Of a stretch of DNA of 64,000 bases, positions 38,555 to 47,915 are shown in pieces. Origin of the DNA: Sporosarcina luteola (GTDB taxonomy: Bacteria > Bacillota > Bacilli > Bacillales_A > Planococcaceae); contig NZ_BJYL01000004.1 of the NCBI RefSeq assembly GCF_007991495.1, forward strand, positions 171,309 through 235,308, given 5' to 3'. Both the position numbers and the translations under genes were made by a program. Position 1 is the first letter of the stretch. Each line of letters starts with the position of its first letter. Below the pieces are notes generated by a model. The model was not told the origin of the DNA, searched no databases, and saw only the letters and a list, made by a program, of their open reading frames with translations.

Positions 38555-39579
38555 TCCAATGCATCGTCCACTGTCCGGACAGGCACGATTTTCATTTTCG
38601 TGCCTATTTTTTCTGCTTTTTTCACCGCTTCTTCATAGTTGGTCATAATCCCTGGATTCGCTTCACGTACTTCATCGGGTAAATCATCGTCCGGAGCAAA
38701 GAAAATTTCGACGCCTTCACGGTCTGCTGCAATCACTTTGAAGTCTGCGCCCCCGATTCGTCCAACCGTTCCGTCAGCCAGCATTTCACCCGTTCCCGCT
38801 ATGTTATACCCTTTTGTCAAATCTTCATCCATTAACTGATTCATAATTTCAAGTGTAAACATTAGACCGGCTGAGGGTCCGCCAATCTCAGCAGTATGAA
38901 TATCCACCTTCGGGTTAGTAGTAAGTTCGCGATCTTCTTGAAATTCTATTCCTAATCCGATTCGGCCTTCTGCATTCGGACTTGGAATTTCACTTAATGT
39001 TATTTCCAAATCGACAAGTTCGGCTTCCCTTTCAACTGAAATCATCACTTTATCATCTTTCCCTTTAGTAGAGATGAGTGCAGCGAATTGGCCGGGTTCT
39101 TGTAATTGCGTTCCATCGATTGCACGAATCTTGTCTCCAACCTCGAGATTTCCGTCAGCAGCCCCGTCTTTTAATACTCTAACGACGAAAACGCCATCGT
39201 ACGTAACGTCGACCGGAATGCCTACTTTCGAGAATGCAACTGTGATCGCATTAAACTGAGAATCCGACATAAGCTTTTTTTGGCGAATATTGTATTCCTT
39301 ATCGTCTTCCCCTTCACGTCTTACTTTAGCAATCGGCAGGATTTTCATCCGATCCGAAAATTGAGAGGCAACGTAGGAAAAGGGTGTCGCCTTACCAATT
39401 GAAATGGTCATGAGACTGAATGTACCCACATCATCCATATCTCCGCCTTCAACCTCTACGATCGGGGACAGATCGTAAGCCCCACCGGGTTTTGATACGT
39501 ATGCATCAAGAGGATAAAGAAATAAAAACAATAAAAAAAGGACCGTAATCGCATACAAACCAACCCTTTTCAATCTCAT
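38527..39579 (-). CDS. ylbL: Membrane-anchored PDZ and Lon-type serine protease (YlbL)
   Basis: This is a 350-residue protein with an N-terminal membrane segment (about 7-24), a PDZ domain (about 120-195) and a Lon-type S16 protease domain. The catalytic dyad is S236 in GGPSAG and K281 in GADFKV. B. subtilis YlbL is one of two proteases that degrade the SOS division inhibitor YneA, which would fit a division-recovery role. It ends convergently into tmcAL. Confidence 0.92.
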   Translation of the reverse strand: MRLKRVGLYAITVLFLLFLFLYPLDAYVSKPGGAYDLSPIVEVEGGDMDDVGTFSLMTISIGKATPFSYVASQFSDRMKILPIAKVRREGEDDKEYNIRQKKLMSDSQFNAITVAFSKVGIPVDVTYDGVFVVRVLKDGAADGNLEVGDKIRAIDGTQLQEPGQFAALISTKGKDDKVMISVEREAELVDLEITLSEIPSPNAEGRIGLGIEFQEDRELTTNPKVDIHTAEIGGPSAGLMFTLEIMNQLMDEDLTKGYNIAGTGEMLADGTVGRIGGADFKVIAADREGVEIFFAPDDDLPDEVREANPGIMTNYEEAVKKAEKIGTKMKIVPVRTVDDALDYLKDLPSK

Positions 39580-39756
39580 CCCATCACACCTCCATTAATA
39601 GCCTGTACAGTTCAAGCATATAAGTTATAAAAGTTATAAACAAAAGCATTGGCGGGCATGACGCTCGTTAGCCTGCCATATTGTTTAATAGTGTACCACC
39701 AAAAATATCCATAATAAAGCAAAACACGGCTATTTATTCTTAAGTTGAAAGGAAGA

Positions 39757-39785
39757 GCATATTTGAAAAACACTATACATACTAT
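39757..39785 (+). promoter_or_regulatory. Predicted sigma-E promoter of ylbJ
   Basis: GCATATT (39757-39763) and CATACTAT (39778-39785) with a 14-base spacer fit the sigma-E consensus (KMATATT, 13-14 bases, CATACAHT). B. subtilis ylbJ is a known sigma-E gene. The predicted transcript start is only about ten bases before the ylbJ ATG. Confidence 0.7.
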
Positions 39786-39800
39786 GCCTTTGAATCGAAC

Positions 39801-40691
39801 ATGATCAATCTAATTATCATTTGGTGCCTGATCATCTTATTCATTTTACAACCCGGGATCGCCCATGATGGAGCGGTAGCTGGTGCCCAGTTATTTATGC
39901 ATGCGCTTCTTCCTTACTTATTGCCCTATATCATCTTAACGCAGTGGTTATTAAAAATCCCCACGGAGTCGCGATCACCCAAAAGTTGGAAACGGTATGT
40001 AAAAGCATATATTTTAGGTTCTTTCGGAGGATTTCCCGTTGGAGCAGTAACCGTTACAGAAATGGTGAAAAACGGTGAATTATCAAGACGCGAGAGTGGT
40101 TATCTGCTTGCTGCATGTCATGCCCCAGGCCCGATGTTCATTTTAGGATTCGTAGGCACTGAGCTTTTCGGCAATACGATGTCCGGTTGGAAGCTGTTAG
40201 CTGCAATTCATATTGCGAATATCATCTTTTTCCTTTTGGCATTGCTATTGATGCGAAATAGCCAAACGAAAAGAGAAACTCCAAAACAGAAAAACAATGC
40301 AAAAACGAGTAGCTCGCCACTTTTGGACTCAATCAGGGACAGTACGAATGTTATTATCTTAGTCGCAACGACAGTTATATTTTTCTCTGCACTTGGAAAT
40401 GTACTTACATCGTCAATTTCATCAGCCTTTACTGTCGACCTTGGAATTACAAAAACACTATTACTCGCCATTTTTGAGATGACTTCAGGCGTCCAATCAG
40501 CTACTGACCATTTCTTTACGAGTCCAGTATTCCCATTTTTAATTGCCGCAATCATTTCCATGAACGGATTAAGCATTCATATGCAAGTTTTTGTGATTGC
40601 AAAAACAGCAGACACTCCGCTTTTGCCCTATCTTATAAGCAGATTGTGGAGCATCATCACGGTCCCATTCATTTTATATTTAATTCTTTAA
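39801..40691 (+). CDS. ylbJ: Sporulation integral membrane protein YlbJ (short form)
   Basis: YlbJ is a mother-cell membrane protein needed for spore cortex and heat resistance. This protein has about eight membrane segments and a nucleoside-gate-type motif (GSFGGFPVGAVTVTEMVKNGELSRRESGYLLAACHAPGP in two overlapping parts). At 296 residues it is about 110 shorter than the B. subtilis protein. No ribosome site precedes the ATG, although the promoter places the transcript start very close, so the start codon is uncertain. Confidence 0.82.
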   Translation: MINLIIIWCLIILFILQPGIAHDGAVAGAQLFMHALLPYLLPYIILTQWLLKIPTESRSPKSWKRYVKAYILGSFGGFPVGAVTVTEMVKNGELSRRESGYLLAACHAPGPMFILGFVGTELFGNTMSGWKLLAAIHIANIIFFLLALLLMRNSQTKRETPKQKNNAKTSSSPLLDSIRDSTNVIILVATTVIFFSALGNVLTSSISSAFTVDLGITKTLLLAIFEMTSGVQSATDHFFTSPVFPFLIAAIISMNGLSIHMQVFVIAKTADTPLLPYLISRLWSIITVPFILYLIL

Positions 40692-40699
40692 TCAAATAA

Positions 40700-40736
40700 A
40701 AAAAGAGGGTGAGAATTGGTGATCTCCCCCTCTGTG
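40700..40736 (-). terminator. Terminator of coaD, between convergent ylbJ and coaD
   Basis: On the minus strand AGAGGGGGAGATCACC and its near-complement are followed by TTTTTTT. The same stem could serve ylbJ weakly on the plus strand. Confidence 0.75.
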
Positions 40737-40755
40737 TTAATGCATAACGGTATGA

Positions 40756-41790
<1,035 letters not shown>

Positions 41791-41794
<4 letters not shown>

Positions 41795-43218
41795 TTGGAT
41801 TCTCCTTCCACTAACGAGGTTATGCTAATTTTGTCTTCATGCTTTTGGATAGACAGATGGAAGAGACGTCTTAATGCATCTTCCTCAAAATAATAGTCAT
41901 CCCCTATCAATTCAAATGGAAAGTCTCTCAGTGTATATTTTTTCTCGTTAAGCACATAGAAAGAATCCCTTAACGAAAATCTGAATTTCTCTGCTTCACT
42001 TTCAATATAAATCGATCTTTCATTCGATGATACCGTATAGCCGTTCGCGGTGAGGACTTGCTTAGCTGGATAGAGTGTCCTTCCATCCTTTACGACAATT
42101 TGCACATCTTCTTGCAATTCACCATTTATAACGGCAGGCCGGTTATCTTCAAAATGGAAAGGATATTTACGAATACTGTTCTGTTGCACAAAAGAAGTTT
42201 TGAAGCCGCTAACTTCACCTATCAATCCATCTAACTTAACCGCATCCATCGGCGCGCCTCGTTGTGCAGATACTAAATTCCTTAAAGCTTCATACTGATC
42301 GACTGTCAGATTCTCTTTTAGTTCACCGAATGCACGTCGAGCGCTTTCTTTCCCTGCCGGAGAGTCGATGAGAATGGAAGTGATCAGATTAGCAACTAAA
42401 TCCTCCGCTGTCGATAGTACAAACTGAGACTGCACACCCTTTTCAACAACTGTATTCGCAATGGCCGATAACTTTTGGTTTGTAATGATAAATCTATCTG
42501 TTTGAAGCTGCTTCCCTTTTGGGTCTATGGCGATGATAAGATGGTCTGCATTCAATGCCATCAGGTCATTATTCAATTGCGCTGCGGACTCTTCATCTAC
42601 CGGTTGTCCCAGTATTGACAGATTGCTGCCCTTATACGCAATGGGCAATTCCGTATGTTGCCAATATAGATCAGTGACTTGCCCCTCACCTTTGAATAAT
42701 GAATAATCAACCATATTCATTTTTTTACTACCTACGAATTCCAACCCGCTGACCCACATACCGCCAATACCCGTTTCATCAGTGACATGAAGCATTGTGG
42801 ATACAGGAACGGCATTCTTCAAAGCCGCAAATGGCTCCTTGAACAACTTCCGATTCACCATACTATCGGATTTAGGAATCTCATAAGATATGGATTGACG
42901 ATCTTCATCCCCCTCCAAAAATGCTGTTACATTATCATTGATTCTTGAACAAGATGAATCTGTATCCATGAAACATGTAAACTCCTTGCCTTCTGTCGGC
43001 AAAATAATTTCATGGCGCCGTGAATCCAATTTACGGAAATGTTGCCTAACAATAAGTGAATCTTTCCTGTTGATCACTTCAATTTCCTGAACGTATTGCA
43101 AAACTTCTTCTGAGTCCCCTTTTGCATCCGCTAATTGGCTATAATGCATATATAAGAGAGCTAAGTTCATGATGAATAAAAGGATGACCGTCCGAATGAT
43201 AATCTTCAATTGCTGCAC
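41791..43218 (-). CDS. Membrane-anchored extracytoplasmic protein with C-terminal stalk-like domain, function unknown
   Basis: I do not recognise this gene as part of the B. subtilis ylb cluster. The 475 residues have an N-terminal membrane anchor (about 6-26), a large extracytoplasmic region and a C-terminal region (about 370-470) with VVKDGRTLYPAKQVL and KKYTLRDFPFELIGDDYYF. The latter resembles copper amine oxidase N-terminal (stalk) repeats seen in Gram-positive surface proteins. Cysteines are few. It overlaps rsmD, so it is expressed with rRNA methylation and CoA genes. A role in sensing or envelope binding is a guess. Confidence 0.6.
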
Positions 43219-43304
43219 CTCGTTAGCAAGGGATGATAACTGCGTTTACATAAGTTCAATGATATGATGAAACATATTCCATTTGAAGAAAGGTAGTGTC
43301 AAAA

Positions 43305-43697
43305 ATGTTGCAACAATATTTCATTGAACTTGGAGAAGGTTATGGTGATATTTACGAACTTATCGAACTGATGAAAACAAATAGAGAACGGCTGCATCGG
43401 TCATTTATTTTTTCCTCGACGATCGATGGCAAACAATCGATCTCCGTCGCCGCTGCCTTCCATCCAGCGAATGAAAGTAATTTCATGCCGATCTACATAT
43501 GCAGAGAAGGAATAAAGCAAACAGACGACAGCAAATCGAAAAGGAGACTGCTGTTTGAAGAAGCTTCCGAGCAATGCGGCCAGAAACCGGTCTTCATCGG
43601 ATTGAAACACTCTTCCGAATTCGCTGACACACGATTATTCTATCAATACATAACTGGAATCCTTCGGTTGAACAATCTAGTCCCCCCTTTGCGATAG
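43305..43697 (+). CDS. Conserved small cytoplasmic protein (DUF7147-like)
   Basis: This is about 130 residues, starting MLQQYFIELGEGYGDIYELIELMKTN in two parts. I have seen this family in Bacillales, where database entries may carry the label methylthioribose kinase; nothing in the sequence (no kinase loop or HxD motif) supports that. I prefer the ATG at 43305 over a GTG at 43296 because the AAAGG ribosome site is better spaced. It is on the plus strand, converging with ylbG and only three bases from it. Confidence 0.65.
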   Translation: MLQQYFIELGEGYGDIYELIELMKTNRERLHRSFIFSSTIDGKQSISVAAAFHPANESNFMPIYICREGIKQTDDSKSKRRLLFEEASEQCGQKPVFIGLKHSSEFADTRLFYQYITGILRLNNLVPPLR

Positions 43698-43700
43698 TGA

Positions 43701-43973
43701 TTATAATCCGATTTTATAATCGTATTCTTTCGCTTTATCCGGCTTGACATTTTCATATTCTGTCTTGACGAAAGGCCGATAGGAAGGCACCACTTTTTTG
43801 ACAGATGGAAGGCGTTCAATTTTGCGTATATTGTCTTCAACATCCACTTGATCACAATAAAGGACAACATATTTCATTTTTCTGGATATATAATGGACAT
43901 GACCGTACTTTCTTAATGACTTTGCTTGTTTTAAATGATGGAGATATACTATTATCCCTTGTCGATCAATCAT
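43701..43973 (-). CDS. ylbG: DUF2129 family protein YlbG
   Basis: This is a 90-residue cytoplasmic protein beginning [20 protein letters not shown], with a GAGGGG ribosome site 8 bases before the ATG. The [11 protein letters not shown] and [14 protein letters not shown] motifs are typical of YlbG. Function is not known. A longer reading frame runs upstream to 44417, but that part overlaps the divergent gene and has no similarity. Confidence 0.9.
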   Translation of the reverse strand: MIDRQGIIVYLHHLKQAKSLRKYGHVHYISRKMKYVVLYCDQVDVEDNIRKIERLPSVKKVVPSYRPFVKTEYENVKPDKAKEYDYKIGL

Positions 43974-44109
43974 GATTTTCCCCTCTTTTCCTACCCCATA
44001 CAATACCATAGGTGAGAAATAGGCTGCAACCGAACGTTGCTGACAGCTGCCGTTTTTTCCCCTATAATGAGGAAAGGACATGTTAACGAGAGTAAAGGAG
44101 GATACGAAA

Positions 44110-45018
44110 TTGGGAAGAAAAACAAAAGTGGCTCTTACAGTAGGTGCAGCCGGAGTAGCAGCTTGGGCTGCGTCCAAAGTAGTCGTAAAGCCTGAACCCA
44201 GACCACATAAGAAAGCACTAGAATTCAATGTTCCAGTCGTTCTGGCGAATCGCGGTGGAACGACGGACGCTCCGGAGCACACGATGGCGGCATTTTCAAA
44301 GTCGGCAGAACTTGGTGTAAATGGTTTTGCGATCGATATCCGGTTAACAAAAGATGAAGAAATCATTCTTTTCCATGATGCAACAGCTGATCGAACAACT
44401 GATTTTTCGGGGAACATTTCCGAATATACACTAGATGAATTAAAACAAGCGGATGCGGGCTATATGTTTTTAGATGAACAAGGAACCCATCCTTACCGTA
44501 ATAAAGGCGAAAAGATTATCACGTTGAAGGAACTTCTATCCGCCTATCCACAAATGTTAATCGCTATTAACTTGAAAGATTCTCCGGACACTTATGAAGG
44601 AAGCCTAATTCCTTCCAAGCTTTGGCGTCTTCTTGAAGAGACCGGTTCAGAGGATCGTGTGATCGTTATGAGTGCTTTCGACGAGCAAACAGATCGTTTT
44701 AATTTATATGCTCAAAACAAAGTAGCAATCGGTGCAGGAAATGATGAAGTGAAAAAGGCCTATGCTTCCTTCACTAGCAAATTCGGTCATTTATACAAAC
44801 CACATGCCGATTTGTTCAATATTCCTGAGAAAATGGGAGTTTTTCCGATGAATACGGAAAGTTTCATAAGCTTCCTATCCAATTTGAATGTTTCTATTTA
44901 CTATAACGATGTGAAAGATAAAGAGACTTTCGAAAAGCTTATACATCAGGGAGCCGCAGGTTTCATCACTGACAATCCAAAGTTGGCGACAGAAGTAATC
45001 CAACAACATACAGACTAA
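44110..45018 (+). CDS. Membrane-anchored glycerophosphodiester phosphodiesterase homologue, probably inactive
   Basis: The fold is that of the GDPD family: [29 protein letters not shown] and the [10 protein letters not shown] loop are all recognisable. However, the catalytic HRG histidine is Asn (ANRGG, residue 47), the metal glutamate of the ExD motif is Ala (FAIDI, residue 74), and the later metal glutamate of the IEIK motif is Asn (AINLK, residue 154). The general-acid histidine in FHD is kept. The start is a TTG after AAAGGAGG, followed by a signal-anchor segment (about residues 5-24). It is likely a pseudoenzyme or binding protein on the outer side of the membrane. Confidence 0.82.
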   Translation: MGRKTKVALTVGAAGVAAWAASKVVVKPEPRPHKKALEFNVPVVLANRGGTTDAPEHTMAAFSKSAELGVNGFAIDIRLTKDEEIILFHDATADRTTDFSGNISEYTLDELKQADAGYMFLDEQGTHPYRNKGEKIITLKELLSAYPQMLIAINLKDSPDTYEGSLIPSKLWRLLEETGSEDRVIVMSAFDEQTDRFNLYAQNKVAIGAGNDEVKKAYASFTSKFGHLYKPHADLFNIPEKMGVFPMNTESFISFLSNLNVSIYYNDVKDKETFEKLIHQGAAGFITDNPKLATEVIQQHTD

Positions 45019-45060
45019 TAGAAACGGTTGCCCTTCATCGAAGAGCAACCGTTTCTATTT
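45019..45060. terminator. Bidirectional terminator between the GDPD-like gene and ylbF
   Basis: AGAAACGGTTGC and GCAACCGTTTCT form a strong stem with flanking A and T residues. It serves the convergent genes on both sides. Confidence 0.85.
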
Positions 45061-45077
45061 GTTATTCATATATTTAG

Positions 45078-45521
45078 TTAAGCCGAGCAAGAGCAGCTTC
45101 CGCCTGATCCGCAGCCTCCCCCGCATGATGAATCCGTAAAGAAGCCATCGCCTGCAGGCACTTTAACAGAATCGGAAACGGACCTTGCAATGAGTGCGCT
45201 CACTTCGTTCAACAGGTTTTGAACATCATTTTCCGCTAGACGCAAGGCGGCGACGAGCTCATTCATATCCAATTCCCTTTTCTGTATACGTATATCTTTC
45301 ATGACTGTTTTATAGTCAGGATGGTATCTTCCAAAGCGTTGTACTTCTTCGTAACGCTCCTTCATGTTCGTAAAATCGTAAATCAATTTGGCTAACGATT
45401 CGTTGGAATAAACGGCGTGATTCGCCCTTCTATACTCCTGAATGATTTCCGATGAGAGCAACATATCGGAGAGCGTTTCTGCTTTTTCAATGATCGACAT
45501 CCATTCATCTGTCATCATCAT
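45078..45521 (-). CDS. ylbF: YlbF/RicF family regulatory protein
   Basis: RicF forms the Y-complex with YaaT and YmcA, which carries iron-sulfur clusters and supports RNase Y-dependent mRNA maturation, competence and sporulation. It is 147 residues from the first of three ATG codons after GGAGGGG. It is alpha-helical with EEVQRFGRYHPDY in the middle and a cysteine-rich tail (CGGGCGSGGSCSC), longer and richer in cysteine than I would expect and consistent with cluster binding. The B. subtilis neighbours ylbD and ylbE are missing. Confidence 0.9.
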   Translation of the reverse strand: MMMTDEWMSIIEKAETLSDMLLSSEIIQEYRRANHAVYSNESLAKLIYDFTNMKERYEEVQRFGRYHPDYKTVMKDIRIQKRELDMNELVAALRLAENDVQNLLNEVSALIARSVSDSVKVPAGDGFFTDSSCGGGCGSGGSCSCSA

Positions 45522-45594
45522 AGGGCGTTCCCCTCCATTCCAACTAATCATAACAAATAAAGTGCTGTAGATGCATATATTCTGTTCGATTTTT

Positions 45595-47031
45595 TTACTG
45601 TTTCTTCTCACGTAATGCTATTTCCGCAATTTCATAGTCCGAAAACAGAAGAAGTTCATTTCCGACTTGTTGCGTTTTCTCATGCCCCTTCCCCGCAATG
45701 ACAACTACATCTCCACTTTCAGCTTCATGAACGGCCCTCTCGATTGCTGCTCTTCTATCAGGTTCAACCGTCACCTTCTTTGACTTGCCGGCAGTTCCCG
45801 ATAGAATTTCTTGAATAATTGTGAGTGGATCCTCATTCCTTGGATTATCGGATGTGATAATAACTTTTGACGAGTAGGTTTCTGCTACATCTCCCATTAA
45901 TGGCCTTTTACCATGATCACGGTCACCGCCGCAACCAAAAACTGTAATTAACCCACCATTTAGTTCAGCCGATAAAGAAGCCAATACCGTTTGAAGGGCG
46001 TCAGGCGTATGGGCATAATCTATAAAAACTGTCACACCCGCCTTTGTAATCTTTTGTAATCGTCCTTCCGGCAATGTCAGTCGTGAACAAAGCGGCAATA
46101 TGTTCATAGAATCATACCCAAGTAAAGATAACACGGAAACCGCCGCAAGTGCATTCATTCTATTATGCCTGCCTGGCAAATCATGAGGATACAATCCGAC
46201 CGGAACAGTTCTATTGGCAACCGTCATTTCGTTGAAATAGCAGATTGGCCTTTCAGAAGATTTGACGAGCTCCATACACTGATGATCTTCAGAATTCACA
46301 ACGAGTGTATTAGCCAGTGTGGCAAGTTTTTTCTTAGCTTCTATATAGGCTTCTTTGCTGCCATGCTCTTCATAATGATCAACACCGATGTTAAGAAAAA
46401 CACCAATATCGATATCGCAATGATCAAGCCTTGAAGTGGATAATCCTAATGAAGAAGCTTCCATCACTACATAATCCATCCCCGCATCAACACACCTCTT
46501 TAGCAATGGGTGAAGAAACTCTGCAGGTAAAGTAGTCATTTCAGGCAATGAAAAGGTCATTTTATTTCCATCCATAAAAATTCCCGTCGTACCGATAACA
46601 GTTGCTTTCTTGCCTAGCATAGCCAATAATTGACCGATGAAATGAGTGACTGTCGTCTTTCCATTCGTTCCAGTCACTGCAATGATTGTCATTAGCTCCG
46701 AAGGATTTCCCGCGAGTTTCGCACTTGCATATGATAGGAACCTTCTACTATCAGGCACAGTGACAAGTGTGACGCCATTTAGCATTTCCGGGCACGGATA
46801 TGTGTTTCGATCGACAACAATTACTGTAGCCCCACGCTCAATCGCCTCCTGTACATGCAAAAAACCATCATCGCAAGCACCTTTTCTAGCGACGAAAATA
46901 TATTCGTCATCCACATTTCCCGATCTCTCGGTTATCCCGCGGATACATACACCAATGCTTCCCGTGACCGTACAGGGCCAATCTTTCAGGATCTCCGATA
47001 GTAACAGAAGCCCTCTCCCCTTCCCGAACAA
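45595..47031 (-). CDS. MurE-type ligase (UDP-MurNAc-tripeptide synthetase family), DNPR motif
   Basis: This is a Mur ligase of up to 478 residues. It has the ATP loop GTNGKTT (121-127), IDYAHTPDALQ, VFGCGGDRDHGKRPLM, SDNPRNEDP (DNPR at 395-398) and a GKGHE motif. DNPR is the motif of meso-diaminopimelate-adding MurE; lysine-adding enzymes have other residues there. The central region is divergent: the usual EVSSHAL reads EASSLGL, and NVY in the FNVYN segment is changed (HNRMN). The start is unclear: the frame opens at a TTG (47031) without a ribosome site, while GGGGAGAGGG sits inside it before a possible CTG. It is divergent from an aspartokinase-like gene and lies far from the dcw cluster. 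Confidence 0.85.
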   Translation of the reverse strand: MFGKGRGLLLLSEILKDWPCTVTGSIGVCIRGITERSGNVDDEYIFVARKGACDDGFLHVQEAIERGATVIVVDRNTYPCPEMLNGVTLVTVPDSRRFLSYASAKLAGNPSELMTIIAVTGTNGKTTVTHFIGQLLAMLGKKATVIGTTGIFMDGNKMTFSLPEMTTLPAEFLHPLLKRCVDAGMDYVVMEASSLGLSTSRLDHCDIDIGVFLNIGVDHYEEHGSKEAYIEAKKKLATLANTLVVNSEDHQCMELVKSSERPICYFNEMTVANRTVPVGLYPHDLPGRHNRMNALAAVSVLSLLGYDSMNILPLCSRLTLPEGRLQKITKAGVTVFIDYAHTPDALQTVLASLSAELNGGLITVFGCGGDRDHGKRPLMGDVAETYSSKVIITSDNPRNEDPLTIIQEILSGTAGKSKKVTVEPDRRAAIERAVHEAESGDVVVIAGKGHEKTQQVGNELLLFSDYEIAEIALREKKQ

Positions 47032-47045
47032 TTTTCATGAATACC

Positions 47046-47080
47046 GAATATATTGAGAGCGAACCATACTTTATCGTATG
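47046..47080. promoter_or_regulatory. Divergent promoter region with mirrored sigma-E-like -10 elements
   Basis: The palindrome CATACTTTATCGTATG at 47065-47080 gives CATACTTT on the plus strand (toward the aspartokinase) and CATACGAT on the minus strand (toward the ligase), both close to the sigma-E -10 CATACAHT. A 6-of-7 match to the sigma-E -35 (GAATATA, 47046-47052) lies 12 bases before the plus -10, shorter than the usual 13-14. No -35 is clear on the minus strand. Confidence 0.35.
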
Positions 47081-47122
47081 AAGAGATTGAAACGAACGAC
47101 ACGAAGAAAGTTGGGGGCTTGA

Positions 47123-47854
47123 ATGATTGTTCAAAAATTTGGCGGAGTGGCCATGAAAGACAAACAGACGCGAAAAGTATGCATCGGTCATATCAAATCC
47201 GGTGTGGAAAGACATCAAAATGTTGTAGTGGTCGTTTCAGCCATCGGAAGAGGAGATGATCCATACTCCACAGACAGTTTGTTGCATCTTACCGACGCCT
47301 TCAGTTCTTCTAAAGCAGCAAGTGATCTGGCTGCTTCATGTGGTGAGCTTATCGCAGCTGCAATCCTATCAGCCGAATTGGAAAGTGCAGGTGTCTCAAA
47401 CAAAGTTTTACATGGCATCCAAGCAGGCATATGGACTACTGGAGATTTTGGAGATGGAACAATTAGTGATATCGATCCGACAATGATTACCGACAGCTTA
47501 ACAGAAACGGGTTGCGTCATCATTCCAGGTTTTCAAGGAATGAATGAATTCGGCCAAGTGATGACCATCGGCCGAGGGGGAAGTGATTTAACAGCGGTCG
47601 CTCTTGGTGCCGCGCTTCGTGCATCACATGTGGAATTTTTCAAGGATGTACCGGGAATTATGTCAAGCGATCCCCGTATCGGTGAAAACTACAAAAAAAT
47701 TGAAAATATGACAATCCATCAGTTGCTGCCTTTATTGGATACAGATCGCCCGGTCATTCAAAAACGTGCAGCCATTTATGCAATGAAAAAAGCGATCCCC
47801 CTTTACGTAAGGGGTATCGCTTCAAAGGAAAACGGGACTTGGGTCACCCCATAA
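47123..47854 (+). CDS. ACT-less aspartokinase-like protein related to DapG
   Basis: The 243 residues contain only the amino acid kinase domain of aspartokinase. KFGG (5-8), VVVVVSAIGRGDDPY, STDSLL, GFQG, TIGRGGSDLTA and DVPGIMSSDPR line up with B. subtilis DapG, the diaminopimelate-sensitive enzyme. The C-terminal ACT domains that bind the feedback inhibitor are entirely missing, so the reaction, if it occurs, should not be feedback controlled. The usual TS after KFGG reads VA, and the T of TDVxG reads K, which raises doubt about activity. GGGGG precedes the ATG. It is divergent from the MurE-type ligase. Confidence 0.83.
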   Translation: MIVQKFGGVAMKDKQTRKVCIGHIKSGVERHQNVVVVVSAIGRGDDPYSTDSLLHLTDAFSSSKAASDLAASCGELIAAAILSAELESAGVSNKVLHGIQAGIWTTGDFGDGTISDIDPTMITDSLTETGCVIIPGFQGMNEFGQVMTIGRGGSDLTAVALGAALRASHVEFFKDVPGIMSSDPRIGENYKKIENMTIHQLLPLLDTDRPVIQKRAAIYAMKKAIPLYVRGIASKENGTWVTP

Positions 47855-47915
47855 TGCGTCATTGTATTAGGCTTGTTGATTAACCATTATTATACAGTAA
47901 AGCCACTCTGAACCC

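Noticed and set aside
43296..43697. Methylthioribose kinase as the function of the small plus-strand protein
   Set aside because: The protein is about 130 residues and lacks any kinase motif, so the label would be unsupported.
43974..44417. A long N-terminal extension of ylbG
   Set aside because: It overlaps the start of the divergent GDPD-like gene, has no family similarity, and the inner ATG at 43973 has a good ribosome site.
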